NCBI GenBank assembly: GCA_964488555.1
Contig: CAZAUF010000003.1
Span: forward strand, 1 to 64,000
Direction of reading: 5' to 3'
Source: UBA2112 sp964488555
GTDB lineage: Bacteria > Patescibacteriota > Saccharimonadia > Saccharimonadales > Saccharimonadaceae
DNA length: 64,000 nt
Shown here piece by piece: positions 52,925 through 62,513 of the stretch. Under the pieces are notes generated by a model that saw only the letters and a list, made by a program, of their open reading frames with translations, was not told the DNA's origin and did no database searches. How positions within the stretch are numbered: position 1 is the stretch's first letter; each line of letters opens with the position of its first letter. A program made the position numbers and the translations under genes.

Positions 52925-52971
52925 CCTCTGCTCTACGATTGACTTGCGTTTCACGCAGGAGCTAAAGAGCC
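52925..52971 (-). pseudogene. tRNA-Phe 5'-half relic with hairpin in D-loop
   Basis: CCTCTGCTCTAC (52925-52936) and AGCTAAAGAGCC (52960-52971) match the intact tRNA exactly. Between them the D-loop is replaced by a segment holding the hairpin CTTGCG/CGCAGG. The tRNA-Gln relic also has a hairpin in place of its D-loop. A further stem, TTGGTA/TACCAA, lies between this relic and the tRNA (about 52879-52910). Confidence 0.7.
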
Positions 52972-53018
52972 TCGGTAGACTTATGTAATTTTAACAGATT
53001 GAAACCTTTTGAGCAACG

Positions 53019-53765
53019 TTACTTGTTGATGACGCGAGCAATTGTATCGGTCAAATCAGCAGGCAGGACAAACAAGGTCTTCTGGCTTGGCTGTTCCGCG
53101 ATTTTTTCAAGCGTCTGCAGGGTTCGGACATTGATACCGCCCGGAATCTTAGTCAGCAGAGCTGCTGCTTCAGCAACCGTAGCCGCCGCAGCCTTTTCAC
53201 CCTCTGCCGTGATGATAACAGCACGGCGCTCACGCTCAGCTTCAGCCTGCTTCGCCATGGCGCGTTTCATATCTGCTGGCAGCTCAATGTTTTGAATCTT
53301 GACGTTTTCGATGTCGATTCCCCATTTTTCAGTTTCGGTGTCAACAATCTGCTTAATTTGCTGGCTCACCTCTTCACGTTTGGAAAGCAGGTCATCCAAA
53401 TCCACGTTGCCCGTGACATCACGAAGTGCCGCCTGTGCGAACTGGCTGCTCGCGTACACGAAATTTGCCACTTCCAGGATTGCTTTTTCTGCGTCTTTGA
53501 CCCTAAAATACACGACTGCATCGACGTTGACAGTCACGTTGTCTTTAGTGATGACTTCTTGCTTAGGAATATCAATCGTATTGACACGCTGGTCGACCTT
53601 GATCATGCGCTGGATAATAGGGATAACGATCCGCAGTCCGGGCTGACGAATACCCGTGAACTTACCGAGCGTCAATACGACGCCGCGCTCATACTGATCC
53701 ACGATCTTAATACCGCTCAATATAAAGATGATGACAACGACGACTAGAAACACCATGAATCCCAT
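53019..53765 (-). CDS. SPFH/Band 7 (slipin-like) membrane protein
   Basis: 248 residues: N-terminal membrane helix (about 3-20), Band 7 domain (KIVDQYERGVVLTLGKF, NVTVNVDAVVYFRV, GIDIENVKIQNIELP) and an Ala/Glu-rich helix (about 175-215) that oligomerises. These proteins form membrane scaffolds and often associate with NfeD-like or protease partners, none of which is adjacent here. Confidence 0.93.
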   Translation of the reverse strand: MGFMVFLVVVVIIFILSGIKIVDQYERGVVLTLGKFTGIRQPGLRIVIPIIQRMIKVDQRVNTIDIPKQEVITKDNVTVNVDAVVYFRVKDAEKAILEVANFVYASSQFAQAALRDVTGNVDLDDLLSKREEVSQQIKQIVDTETEKWGIDIENVKIQNIELPADMKRAMAKQAEAERERRAVIITAEGEKAAAATVAEAAALLTKIPGGINVRTLQTLEKIAEQPSQKTLFVLPADLTDTIARVINK

Positions 53766-53773
53766 TTTTTCTC

Positions 53774-54820
53774 CTATTCTTTTGTTTCTATTGTATCATC
53801 TATCAGTGCATCTTCGATCAATCGTTCTATCAGTTGCGGGTAGCTTATACCTTCTTGCCGCCACAGTTTCGGATACATGCTGATATTGGTAAAGCCAGGC
53901 AGTGTATTTACTTCCATGACATATAATTGGCCGTCACTACTCAACATATAATCTATGCGAGACAGTCCACTACAGTTCAGAATTTCATAAACACGCGACG
54001 CGGTGTCTCGCACACGATTTTTCATGTCGGAATCTATGTCAGCATCCGTCGTGACTCGAGCTTTACTATCAGAGGCATATTTGTCTTCATACGTATAGAA
54101 ATTATCACCCGGCATCACTTCACCTACGCCGCTTACCTGATGGTTTGGTGGAGTACCGAGTACTGCCACCTCCAATTCTTGCCCGGCAATCGCTTTTTCA
54201 ATCAATACAATCGAATCATGTCTGTGTGCTTCTTCTAATGCTTCTTTAAATTCAGTTGCATTGTGTACCTTGCTAACACCGACTGAACTACCGGCCCTCG
54301 CTGGCTTTACGAATAACGGGTTGCCTAGACGCATCGTCAGCTTGCCGAAGTCAGGCATGTCATTATACGCACGATGCACTTCATACGGTATCACTGGTAT
54401 GTCATTTGCTTGCAGGATTTGCTTGAGAGCAACTTTGTTCATGGCGATACCACTGGCCGTCACGTCACAACCGACAATCGGGATATGCAGTAATTGCGCG
54501 ACACCTTGCACGCTCCCATCCTCGCCGCCCCTTCCGTGCAGGATAGGCAATATGACATCTGGCTTTATCGTCCTACCCTCAGGCATAGTCACAAATCCAC
54601 GACCACCCAAGACAGGAAGAAGTTGAGGCGCGTCATCCGTATCTATCTGCATATCAAACATGTCGAGCAGCCACCACTTACCATTGCGATCAATGTAGCA
54701 CAAGTGTACGTCGTATGTATCGTCGTCAATAGCGGCGTAGACATTACGCGCCGAAGAAATCGAGACATCGTGCTCCGATGACTCGCCGCCGAAGAGCATA
54801 AGCACTTGCTTGCGGTCCAT
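53774..54820 (-). CDS. ddl: D-alanine--D-alanine ligase
   Basis: 348-residue ATP-grasp ligase making D-Ala-D-Ala for MurF. FGGESSEHDVSISSARNV at the start, VKPARAGSSVGV (ATP loop), DYMLSSDGQLYVMEVNTLPG and the C-terminal NISMYPKLW. A TACAAT box six bases before the ATG implies a leaderless mRNA. Confidence 0.95.
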   Translation of the reverse strand: MDRKQVLMLFGGESSEHDVSISSARNVYAAIDDDTYDVHLCYIDRNGKWWLLDMFDMQIDTDDAPQLLPVLGGRGFVTMPEGRTIKPDVILPILHGRGGEDGSVQGVAQLLHIPIVGCDVTASGIAMNKVALKQILQANDIPVIPYEVHRAYNDMPDFGKLTMRLGNPLFVKPARAGSSVGVSKVHNATEFKEALEEAHRHDSIVLIEKAIAGQELEVAVLGTPPNHQVSGVGEVMPGDNFYTYEDKYASDSKARVTTDADIDSDMKNRVRDTASRVYEILNCSGLSRIDYMLSSDGQLYVMEVNTLPGFTNISMYPKLWRQEGISYPQLIERLIEDALIDDTIETKE

Positions 54821-54853
54821 GCGTCTATTGTAGCACTCCTGTACAATAATGAT
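54821..54853. promoter_or_regulatory. Divergent leaderless promoter pair (ddl / rarA)
   Basis: Only 33 bases separate the two start codons. TACAAT appears on each strand exactly six bases before its ATG, and neither gene has a Shine-Dalgarno. Both transcripts should start at or next to the start codon. Confidence 0.6.
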
Positions 54854-56018
54854 ATGGAGAGAGTGCCGCTAGCGGAGCGTATGCGCCCGCAAACGTTGGA
54901 TGAGGTGATCGGACAAACCCATCTGCTTGATGATGGCGAGATTCTGCGGCAAATCGTGCGTAACAAAGAACCTGTGAGTCTGATACTCTGGGGACCACCC
55001 GGTACAGGCAAAACCACGCTGGCACGAATCATCGCGCGCGAGGTGGAAGCAGACTTCATAGAGCTGTCGGCTGTCACCGCCGGCAAAAAAGACATCACGA
55101 CCGTCATCGAGCATGCACGGCAAAACTGGAATTTGCAGGTTCGGACGATTTTATTTGTAGATGAGATACATAGATTCAACAAAGCGCAGCAGGACGCGTT
55201 TTTGCCGCACGTCGAGTCCGGACTTATCACACTCATCGGCGCCACCACCGAAAACCCAAGCTTCGAGGTCATCACGCCGCTTCTCAGCCGCAGCCGTGTA
55301 CTGGTGCTGCAGCCACTGAGCAAAGCTGAGATTACAAACATCATCAAACGCGCGCTCAAGGAATTGAAAAAGACAAAAATCGTCACGCCAAAAGCCATCG
55401 ACTACCTAGCAGAACTCTCTGGCGGCGATGCCCGCGTGGCACTTGGCAATCTTGAATTGTCGCTGAGTCTGGGCGAAAAGAAAATCACGCCGGACGTCGT
55501 GAAGGTCGCGGCTCAAAAGCGCGTGCCGGGTTATGACAAAAAGGGCGAAATGCACTACAACGTCATATCGGCGTTTATCAAAAGCATGCGGGGCAGCGAC
55601 GTCGAAGCGACATTGTATTATTTGTCGCGAATGATCGACGCCGGTGAGGATCCGAAATTCATCGCACGGCGCATGGTTATATTTGCCAGCGAGGACATCG
55701 GGTTGGCTGGAAATGGTGCACTCGCACTCGCGGTCAGTACGTTCCAAGCTGTCGAACGCGTCGGCATGCCCGAAAGCAGCTACATGCTCTATCATGCAGC
55801 GACCGCACTGGCGCGCAGCAAAAAATCACGCGAAATACCGGACCTCATGCACGCNNNNNNNNNNCAAACGCTACCCCGACGCTCAAGTCCCGCTCCACCT
55901 GCGTAACGCGCCGACCAAACTCATGAAAGACCTCGGCTACGCCGCAGACTACAAATGGGAGGCTGATTTCAAGCACAGCAAAGGCTTTTTGCCTGATGAT
56001 ATAACGGGTAAGAAATAA
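54854..56018 (+). CDS. rarA: Replication-associated recombination protein A (interrupted by gap)
   Basis: AAA+ ATPase of the RarA/MgsA/WRNIP1 family: MRPQTLDEVIGQTHLL, Walker A GPPGTGKTT (about 56-64), Walker B FVDEIHRFNKAQQDAF, sensor IGATTENPSFEV and the C-terminal NAPTKLMKDLGY. Acts at stalled replication forks. Ten Ns at 55855-55864 break the frame, so the middle-C-terminal part is missing an unknown length; the tail ends at 56018. Confidence 0.93.
55855..55864. other. Assembly gap (10 N)
   Basis: A run of ten N inside rarA. The real missing length is unknown; part of the conserved RarA C-terminal domain is absent, so some sequence has been lost. Confidence 0.99.
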
Positions 56019-57725
56019 CTAGCTCGGTACGACAATAATCGCTTCGTTTGGTCTCAGGTCAATGCCAGCGTTACAGTCGATGTCTCGCTGATTCTCACCT
56101 ACGTCGATGCTCGAAAGTATGATTCTTCCTTTAGCAAAACCAACCACGCCCTCTACGCGCTGTGGCTGATCACTAAAATTGACAAGTACTGCAGCGCGCT
56201 GGTCACTCTCACGTCGCTCAAATGCGAGCACATCATCACTATCTATCGCCAAAGGTACGTATGTGCCTGTTTTGAACGCTGGCAGCTCGCGTCTCAGACG
56301 AATCGCCGCCTTATGAAGTGCGAGTGTCGACAAAGGATCGTTACGCTGCCTGGATTCAGCCAAGTGCAGGTCCTTGTCGTTTACCGGTAGCCAAAAGTTC
56401 TTCGGATCCGCGTTTGAAAAACCGCCGTTTGGTTTCGTGTCGTCCCAAATGATCGGTGTTCGGTCAGGATCGCGAAACTCCGCAGGATCGCGCCTCATTT
56501 CGATTGGCACGTCGCCATCATGAAGCCCCAGCTCATCGCCGCTATATATGACTCCCATACCCGGAGCTGCAAGGAGCAACAACGAAAACGCCCGCGCTTT
56601 CGCGTCGCCAAATCTCGACGCGAGACGTGAAACGTCATGCGTGCCATACAAATGATTCGGTATATTCCTATCGTCCAAATATTTGAAATAGTCATCCATC
56701 TGAGCTTTGCGCTGCCTGGCATTCCATTCAGGGTGAATCAACGGACCGAAATTGAATGCCGTCGCGACCTTTGGATCGATCGCATTCATATCTCGCAGAT
56801 TTTCTTCGGTTGTCTGTGCTTCGAGCATGAGGATGATATCGCGATCCTTGTATGCATCCTCGTGCATGACGCTGCAAAGTTCTTGCATATAAAAATGAAG
56901 TGTTTCCGGATAGTTGCTGCCATGACGTTGCTGCAGCTGATAGTAGGGATTGTCGTAATCTTTCTCGTTGTAATCAGGATTGATCTCTTCGTCAGGAAAA
57001 TCCATGTTTTTAGCCATATGGTTCAAGCCGTCCAAGCGAAACGCATCAACCCCACGATCAAGCCAGAAGCGCATAATGTCTTTTATCGCGTCCCGGACTT
57101 CCGGCTTGCTCCAGTTCAAGTCGGCCTGCTCCTTGAGGAAATGATGGAGATAGTATTCACCGCGCACGTCATCCCACAGCCATGCAGGAATCGGCGGCGT
57201 CCACTCATCGTCCTTGAGCCAGGGCATTTCACCACGATCTCGCGCCTTCCGGTTCGGCTGCGAGAAGTCACTTGCCCAGTTGTTTGGGGGTACTCGCTTG
57301 CCGTTTTCGTCGAGTTTACCCGGGTGCCATATGTACCAATCCTCAAACCCCGGTTCGCGACGGCGAGACTTTTGGAACCATTTGTGCTCTATCGATGTGT
57401 GGTTGGGAATGATATCAAGCATGACACGGATATCTGCCTCATGACATTTCGCTATGAACTCATCAAAATCCTCCAGCGTACCCAAACCCGGATGGATCGC
57501 AGTCATGTCGGTCGTATCATACCCCGCATCCACCATGGGACCAGGAAAAGGCGGTGCCACCCACACAGCATCACAACCAAGCTCCACGAAATACGGAATC
57601 TTCTCTGTCAGTCCGCGGATCGAACCGTGACCAAGCTGCGGCTCACGCTCCTCGTCTTCGTTGAAAGTCCAGGTGTAAAGTTGATACAGGACTGTTTGCG
57701 TCCATGGCGTAAATGTTTTTTTCAT
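56019..57725 (-). CDS. GH13 alpha-glucosidase-like enzyme, divergent paralogue A
   Basis: 568 residues, (beta/alpha)8 GH13 fold: region I MLDIIPNHTS, region II AFRLDGLNH (nucleophile Asp), region III MLEAQT (acid Glu) and region IV GTHDVSR. The usual Asn-His-Asp of region IV is Thr-His-Asp, and region II differs from its two paralogues, suggesting another substrate. All catalytic acids are present. GGGGGG lies before the ATG. Last gene of the carbohydrate cluster. Confidence 0.9.
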   Translation of the reverse strand: MKKTFTPWTQTVLYQLYTWTFNEDEEREPQLGHGSIRGLTEKIPYFVELGCDAVWVAPPFPGPMVDAGYDTTDMTAIHPGLGTLEDFDEFIAKCHEADIRVMLDIIPNHTSIEHKWFQKSRRREPGFEDWYIWHPGKLDENGKRVPPNNWASDFSQPNRKARDRGEMPWLKDDEWTPPIPAWLWDDVRGEYYLHHFLKEQADLNWSKPEVRDAIKDIMRFWLDRGVDAFRLDGLNHMAKNMDFPDEEINPDYNEKDYDNPYYQLQQRHGSNYPETLHFYMQELCSVMHEDAYKDRDIILMLEAQTTEENLRDMNAIDPKVATAFNFGPLIHPEWNARQRKAQMDDYFKYLDDRNIPNHLYGTHDVSRLASRFGDAKARAFSLLLLAAPGMGVIYSGDELGLHDGDVPIEMRRDPAEFRDPDRTPIIWDDTKPNGGFSNADPKNFWLPVNDKDLHLAESRQRNDPLSTLALHKAAIRLRRELPAFKTGTYVPLAIDSDDVLAFERRESDQRAAVLVNFSDQPQRVEGVVGFAKGRIILSSIDVGENQRDIDCNAGIDLRPNEAIIVVPS

Positions 57726-57763
57726 GCAATACCCCCCATTCTAGCATCAATCACCAAGGAGTT

Positions 57764-59500
57764 TTATCGCTCCGGCACGATAACAATTGCTTCGTGTGGA
57801 CGAAGGCTCACTACATTGCTTGCTATAGATTTTTGCTCCTCAGTCAACTGCTCAACGTCTATGCTGGAGAGCACAGCTCTGCCGATAACCGATGCACCAA
57901 CTTCCGCTTGCTGATACTCGGGCGTACAGTTCGTCACGACGACAGTTCGATCATGCCCATTGTTTCGCTCATATGCAAATACGTGTTTCGGATTGCTATT
58001 GTCAAGCGAGATTTGCTCGCCATCGCGGACAGCAGGCAGCTCTCGGCATAGTCTGATAGCTGCTCGATACAAGGCGAGAGAAGACCGGTTGTCTTGCTCC
58101 TGTCTACTCGCAGCAAGCGCGAAGTCTTTCTCGTTTACAGGTAGCCACAGCCGAGAGGACTCGGCATATGAAAATCCGCTGTTTGGTTTGGTGTGATCCC
58201 ATATCATCGGCGTCCTAGCTCCATCACGGAGTCCATTCGGATCCTGCATACGGTGTTCGGGCACATCACCGTCATGCAAACCAAGTTCTTCGCCGTTATA
58301 AATGACTCGCATACCACGAGAGAAGAGCATAGTCACAGCCATCGAGCGTGCAGCCTCATCGCCATATCGAGTTGCCAGGCGCGGGTTGTCATGATTGCCA
58401 TTGACTTGGTTTGGTATATTCTTGTCACCGATAGTCTGATAATAATAGTCCATCTGCATCTTGCGTAGCGTCGCATCCCAAGGCATGCGAAACGAGCCAA
58501 AGTTAAATGTTGTCGCAATCTCTGGATCGATAGCGTTGATTTCACGAAGCATCGCTTCACCCACATATGACTCTATAACGAAGCGTATGTCACGCCCTTG
58601 AGCGCGATACTCTCTAGCTACACCGCAAAACAACTTCAGTATCCGGTGATACTCAGGCATGTAGTTACTGCTGTTTTCGAGCCGCAACTGATCGAACGGA
58701 TTGTCATAATCCTGTTCGTTGTACGCCTCATTGATGGGTTCATCCGGAAAGTCATGATTCTTGGCAGCATGATTAAACGCATCCATGCGAAATCCGTCCA
58801 CGCCTCGTTCAATCCAAAACCGCATATTATCCAGCATCACCTGGGCCACTCGGTCATTTTTCCAGTTCAGATCGGGCTGCTCCTTGGCGAATAGATGGAG
58901 ATAATACTCACCACGCTCTTCGTCCCACTGCCACGCCGAAATCGGTGGCGTCCACTCATCGTCACGAAGATGCGGCATTTCACCTCGGTCACGCGCCTTG
59001 CGGTTCGGTTTCGAAAACACGCTGCCCCAGTTATTTGGCACCAGCGGACGGCCATCTTCGCCATATATCAAATTACCGTTCTCATCTTTTTTGCCTGCAT
59101 TCCATATATAAAAATCTTCATATCCCGCTTCACGATGACGAGACTTCTGGAACCATTCGTGCTGGTCGGAGCTATGGTTTGGTATGAAGTCCATCATGAC
59201 GCGGATACCGTTTTCGTGACATTTCGCCACCAGCTCGTCGAAATCCTCGAGTGTACCCAGATCAGGATGTATGTCGGTAAAGTGACTGATGTCATAGCCA
59301 GCATCCTTCATAGGGCTCGGATATGGCGGCGAAATCCATATAGCGTCGACTCCTAGCTCGATAAGATAGGGTAGCTTCTCAGTAATGCCACGGATAGAAC
59401 CATTGCCGCGCTGCGGCTCTCGCTCCTCGTGCTCGTTAAAACTCAACGGATACACCTGATATAGAGCAGATCTGTCCCATGGTGCCATTTCTTTTGCCAT
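57764..59500 (-). CDS. GH13 oligo-1,6-glucosidase/trehalose synthase-like, paralogue B
   Basis: 578 residues: VMMDFIPNHSS, GFRMDAFNH (nucleophile), VIESYVGE (acid) and NGNHDNPR. Belongs to the oligo-1,6-glucosidase, alpha-glucosidase and trehalose-synthase group; sequence reading alone does not separate hydrolysis from isomerisation. GGGGGG lies before the ATG. About 38 bases separate it from paralogue A and 23 from the glycosyltransferase gene. Confidence 0.92.
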   Translation of the reverse strand: MAKEMAPWDRSALYQVYPLSFNEHEEREPQRGNGSIRGITEKLPYLIELGVDAIWISPPYPSPMKDAGYDISHFTDIHPDLGTLEDFDELVAKCHENGIRVMMDFIPNHSSDQHEWFQKSRHREAGYEDFYIWNAGKKDENGNLIYGEDGRPLVPNNWGSVFSKPNRKARDRGEMPHLRDDEWTPPISAWQWDEERGEYYLHLFAKEQPDLNWKNDRVAQVMLDNMRFWIERGVDGFRMDAFNHAAKNHDFPDEPINEAYNEQDYDNPFDQLRLENSSNYMPEYHRILKLFCGVAREYRAQGRDIRFVIESYVGEAMLREINAIDPEIATTFNFGSFRMPWDATLRKMQMDYYYQTIGDKNIPNQVNGNHDNPRLATRYGDEAARSMAVTMLFSRGMRVIYNGEELGLHDGDVPEHRMQDPNGLRDGARTPMIWDHTKPNSGFSYAESSRLWLPVNEKDFALAASRQEQDNRSSLALYRAAIRLCRELPAVRDGEQISLDNSNPKHVFAYERNNGHDRTVVVTNCTPEYQQAEVGASVIGRAVLSSIDVEQLTEEQKSIASNVVSLRPHEAIVIVPER

Positions 59501-59523
59501 AATACCCCCCTGATTTATCGTGA

Positions 59524-60714
59524 TTATAGCTCGCCAGTCAGCTTTGGCAATGCTTTACGAACCTTTTTGATTCCACTTTTGAGACGTTGCTTCGGCGATG
59601 GCGTCGACGTTGTGTCCCACTTGAGCATCTTCAGGAATGCTTTTTCATAGTTATCCACCATTCTTTCCAAAGCAAAATGTCGTGCAACGCGATTGCGGCA
59701 ATCACGCCGCCTAATCTTATCGATCTTGCCGACAGCTTCTACCATTTCGGCGATGCTGTTGACGATATAACCCGTCTTGCCATTGACGACGATTTCCGGT
59801 GCCGCGCCGCGATTCAATGAAATGACAGGTGTACCACAAGCCATAGCTTCGATCGTCGTCAGTCCAAAAGGTTCCTCCCATTGCACTGGTGTTAGAATCG
59901 CTTTAGCTTTCTGATAATACTTAGGTAGCTGTGACTGTTCCATCGGACCAAGATACAAGATACGATCATCGAGATGCGGTTTGATGTATTGATCGAAATA
60001 ATCCGGTGAGCTATGGTGCGGAGGGCCTATGATAAGCAGGCGATGATTCGACTCTTTTGCCACTTGGATAGCCTCTTTGACACCCTTTTCCGGAGTAATC
60101 CTACCGACAAAGAGCAGATAATCCTCTGGTGTGTCTGAGTATTCAAACATTTTGACGTCCGTCGCGTTGTAGATACGATCCAAATACGGCAGGTCTGCCG
60201 CGTCGCGACGCTGGTTGTCAGAAATAGAAATAAACTTCTGATTTGGACTCGCATAAAGCTCTAAGAGTTCTTTGTTGAGAAGAGAAATCGGATTATGAAG
60301 CGTATAAACGGTCGGGACTTTTTGGTGCTGTACGGCACCGGAAAGTGCGGATTCAGGATGGTGAAAGTGAAGAAGGTCAAACTCTTTCTTCTCGGCACGT
60401 TTGAACATTTCTGTCGCCATGTGTCGATCCCAAAGACCTGGCACATCATACATCAGTGCTTCAGTATCCTTGAGCAAAGCTTCAAATTCGGTCTGGTTGT
60501 GCACGAGTGGACGAAGATTCATCGACTCAACCGTGACGTTCTCGCCGTACACCTCGGTACCCAAAGGAGCAAATAGCGTGATCTTGTGACCACGTCTTCC
60601 AAGACCCTGCGCAATCGCGACTGCGAGATCAATGGGAGCGTAGATCATATCGCTCGGGCGGGGCATAGGTATATATGCCCTCACCATCATGGCTATCCTC
60701 ATAGATTTACTCAT
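59524..60714 (-). CDS. GT4 family glycosyltransferase
   Basis: 396 residues, two Rossmann domains of the GT-B fold: N-terminal GLGRRGHKITLFAP acceptor side, C-terminal LLFVGRITPEKGVKEAI and the donor-binding EPFGLTTIEAMACGTPVI (E-x7-E). Transfers a sugar from a nucleotide donor with retained configuration. Placed between GH13 genes and a trehalase, it could make a glucoside (TreT-type trehalose synthases are GT4 members), but this is inference. Confidence 0.9.
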   Translation of the reverse strand: MSKSMRIAMMVRAYIPMPRPSDMIYAPIDLAVAIAQGLGRRGHKITLFAPLGTEVYGENVTVESMNLRPLVHNQTEFEALLKDTEALMYDVPGLWDRHMATEMFKRAEKKEFDLLHFHHPESALSGAVQHQKVPTVYTLHNPISLLNKELLELYASPNQKFISISDNQRRDAADLPYLDRIYNATDVKMFEYSDTPEDYLLFVGRITPEKGVKEAIQVAKESNHRLLIIGPPHHSSPDYFDQYIKPHLDDRILYLGPMEQSQLPKYYQKAKAILTPVQWEEPFGLTTIEAMACGTPVISLNRGAAPEIVVNGKTGYIVNSIAEMVEAVGKIDKIRRRDCRNRVARHFALERMVDNYEKAFLKMLKWDTTSTPSPKQRLKSGIKKVRKALPKLTGEL

Positions 60715-60791
60715 GACGTACTACCATGGTAGCACATTCCAAACCGAGTGTCTGAGTCACCCCTGTTATTCATCTGATGAAGGGTAAGCGT

Positions 60792-62501
60792 TTAGGCAGG
60801 CACGATGAGAAGCGATTCGTGCGGCAGAAGCTTAACACCGGCACGTAAATCGACGTTCCTCTGATCATCCCGTACAGTAACGCTCGATAAAAGCACGTGC
60901 CCGATGACAAACGAGCTGCTCATCACCCGCACGTGCTGTTCGTATCCGGCGAAATTCGCCACGATAATCACTTCTGTGTCGTCAGCCGAGCGCCCAAAGG
61001 CGAGGACATTATCATTATCCGAGTCATGCGGAGTATAGAGACCATGTTGCAAGGCTGGCAGTTCACGACAAAGTCCAAGTGCTGCCTTGTAAAGCGACAA
61101 TGACGACTTGGAGTCATGTCTTTGCTTGGTCACCGCTAGATGCATATCATTGTCATTGGTCGGAAGCCACAGCGTCTCGGGCGCGGCATTCGAAAACCCT
61201 CCATTCGGCTCATTGTCGTCCCATATCATCGGCGTTCGTGCAGCATCGCGCAGACCATTTGGGTCTTGCACGCGGTCTTCGGGTATTTCTGCATCATGCA
61301 GTCCCAGCTCTTCGCCATTGTAAATAAACGTCATCCCCGGCAACAATATATTGATCAACGCTGCTGTACGAGCGCGATCATCACCCATCCTGCTCGCTAC
61401 GCGTGGTCTGTCATGATTGCCGTTGACCTGATTACCCACAGAAGCCTTATGCAAACGTGAATAGTAGTAGTCCAACTGAATCTTATGGTTGCGCGCATTC
61501 CAGTCAAGCGTCATACGCCCAAAATTGAATGTACCGGCGTATGCGGGTGCTATAGCATCAAGATCACGCAGCTGCGACTCACCTATATATGCCTCAAGCA
61601 CGACGCGCAGATCGCGATCGGCGTACTTCTCATCCTTGAGCACCTGCATCATCTCCCAAATGTACTTATGCAGGGTTTCCGGATAATCGGCACTGTGGTG
61701 ACGAAGCAACTGATCATACGGATTCTCATACCACTCTTCGCTGTATGCAGTATTTACCTCTTCATCCGGTAGGTCCATATTTTTACCAAAATGATTGACG
61801 GCATCCACGCGGAAACCGTCCACACCGCGGTCCAGCCAGAAACGCATGTTGTCTTTCATGGCTTCACGAACATACGGATTACTCCAGTTGAGATCCGGTT
61901 GCTCTACTGCAAAACTATGCAAATAGTATTCCTGGCGTAAATCATCCCACTGCCACTGGGAAATTGGCGGCGTCCACTCATGCGGCTGAAGGTGCGGCAT
62001 CTCCCCTCGGTCACGCGCTTTTCGGTTCGGTATAGAAAACACGCTCGGCCAGTTGTTTGGCAATTGTCGCTCGCCATTTTCATCGACGCGACCGGGGTGC
62101 CATATATACCAATCTTCAAATCCTGGCTCTCGACGACGGGACTTCTGAAACCATTCATGCTGATCAGAGCTATGGTTCGGTATAAAATCAACCATCACGC
62201 GTAGGCCATGATTGTGCGCTACCGTTATCATTTCGTCAAAGTCTTCGAGCGTTCCCAGCTTAGGATCCACGTTTTGAAAATCACTAATATCGTAGCCGCC
62301 ATCTTTCATCGGCGACGGATAAAACGGCGACAGCCAAATAGCATCCACACCCAACTCTTCCTTGAGATACGGCAGCTTCTCGGTGATGCCTCTTATCGAG
62401 CCATGACCAAGCTGCGGATTACGTCCCTTATCTTCGTTGAACGTCCATGGATATATCTGGTACACGGCCGCATGCCGCCACTGTGATTGTTGACTTGTCA
62501 T
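60792..62501 (-). CDS. GH13 oligo-1,6-glucosidase/trehalose synthase-like, paralogue C
   Basis: 569 residues: VMVDFIPNHSS, GFRVDAVNH (nucleophile), VLEAYIGE (acid) and NGNHDRPR, all complete. Closest in motif to paralogue B. Starts with YQIYPWTFNEDKGRNPQLG, the same N-terminal layout as A and B, so the three come from local duplication. Lies 12 bases after the trehalase gene, thus probably co-transcribed. Confidence 0.92.
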   Translation of the reverse strand: MTSQQSQWRHAAVYQIYPWTFNEDKGRNPQLGHGSIRGITEKLPYLKEELGVDAIWLSPFYPSPMKDGGYDISDFQNVDPKLGTLEDFDEMITVAHNHGLRVMVDFIPNHSSDQHEWFQKSRRREPGFEDWYIWHPGRVDENGERQLPNNWPSVFSIPNRKARDRGEMPHLQPHEWTPPISQWQWDDLRQEYYLHSFAVEQPDLNWSNPYVREAMKDNMRFWLDRGVDGFRVDAVNHFGKNMDLPDEEVNTAYSEEWYENPYDQLLRHHSADYPETLHKYIWEMMQVLKDEKYADRDLRVVLEAYIGESQLRDLDAIAPAYAGTFNFGRMTLDWNARNHKIQLDYYYSRLHKASVGNQVNGNHDRPRVASRMGDDRARTAALINILLPGMTFIYNGEELGLHDAEIPEDRVQDPNGLRDAARTPMIWDDNEPNGGFSNAAPETLWLPTNDNDMHLAVTKQRHDSKSSLSLYKAALGLCRELPALQHGLYTPHDSDNDNVLAFGRSADDTEVIIVANFAGYEQHVRVMSSSFVIGHVLLSSVTVRDDQRNVDLRAGVKLLPHESLLIVPA

Positions 62502-62513
62502 GTTTGTGTTAAA

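Noticed and set aside
54643..55398. Minus-strand open frame of 251 codons over ddl and rarA
   Set aside because: Antisense to clear AAA+ motifs; Ser/Arg-rich low-complexity product.
56637..57914. Long plus-strand open frame (425 codons) across the GH13 paralogue A region
   Set aside because: Runs antisense to a full GH13 gene with all catalytic motifs; its protein has no sensible domain and is a by-product of codon bias.
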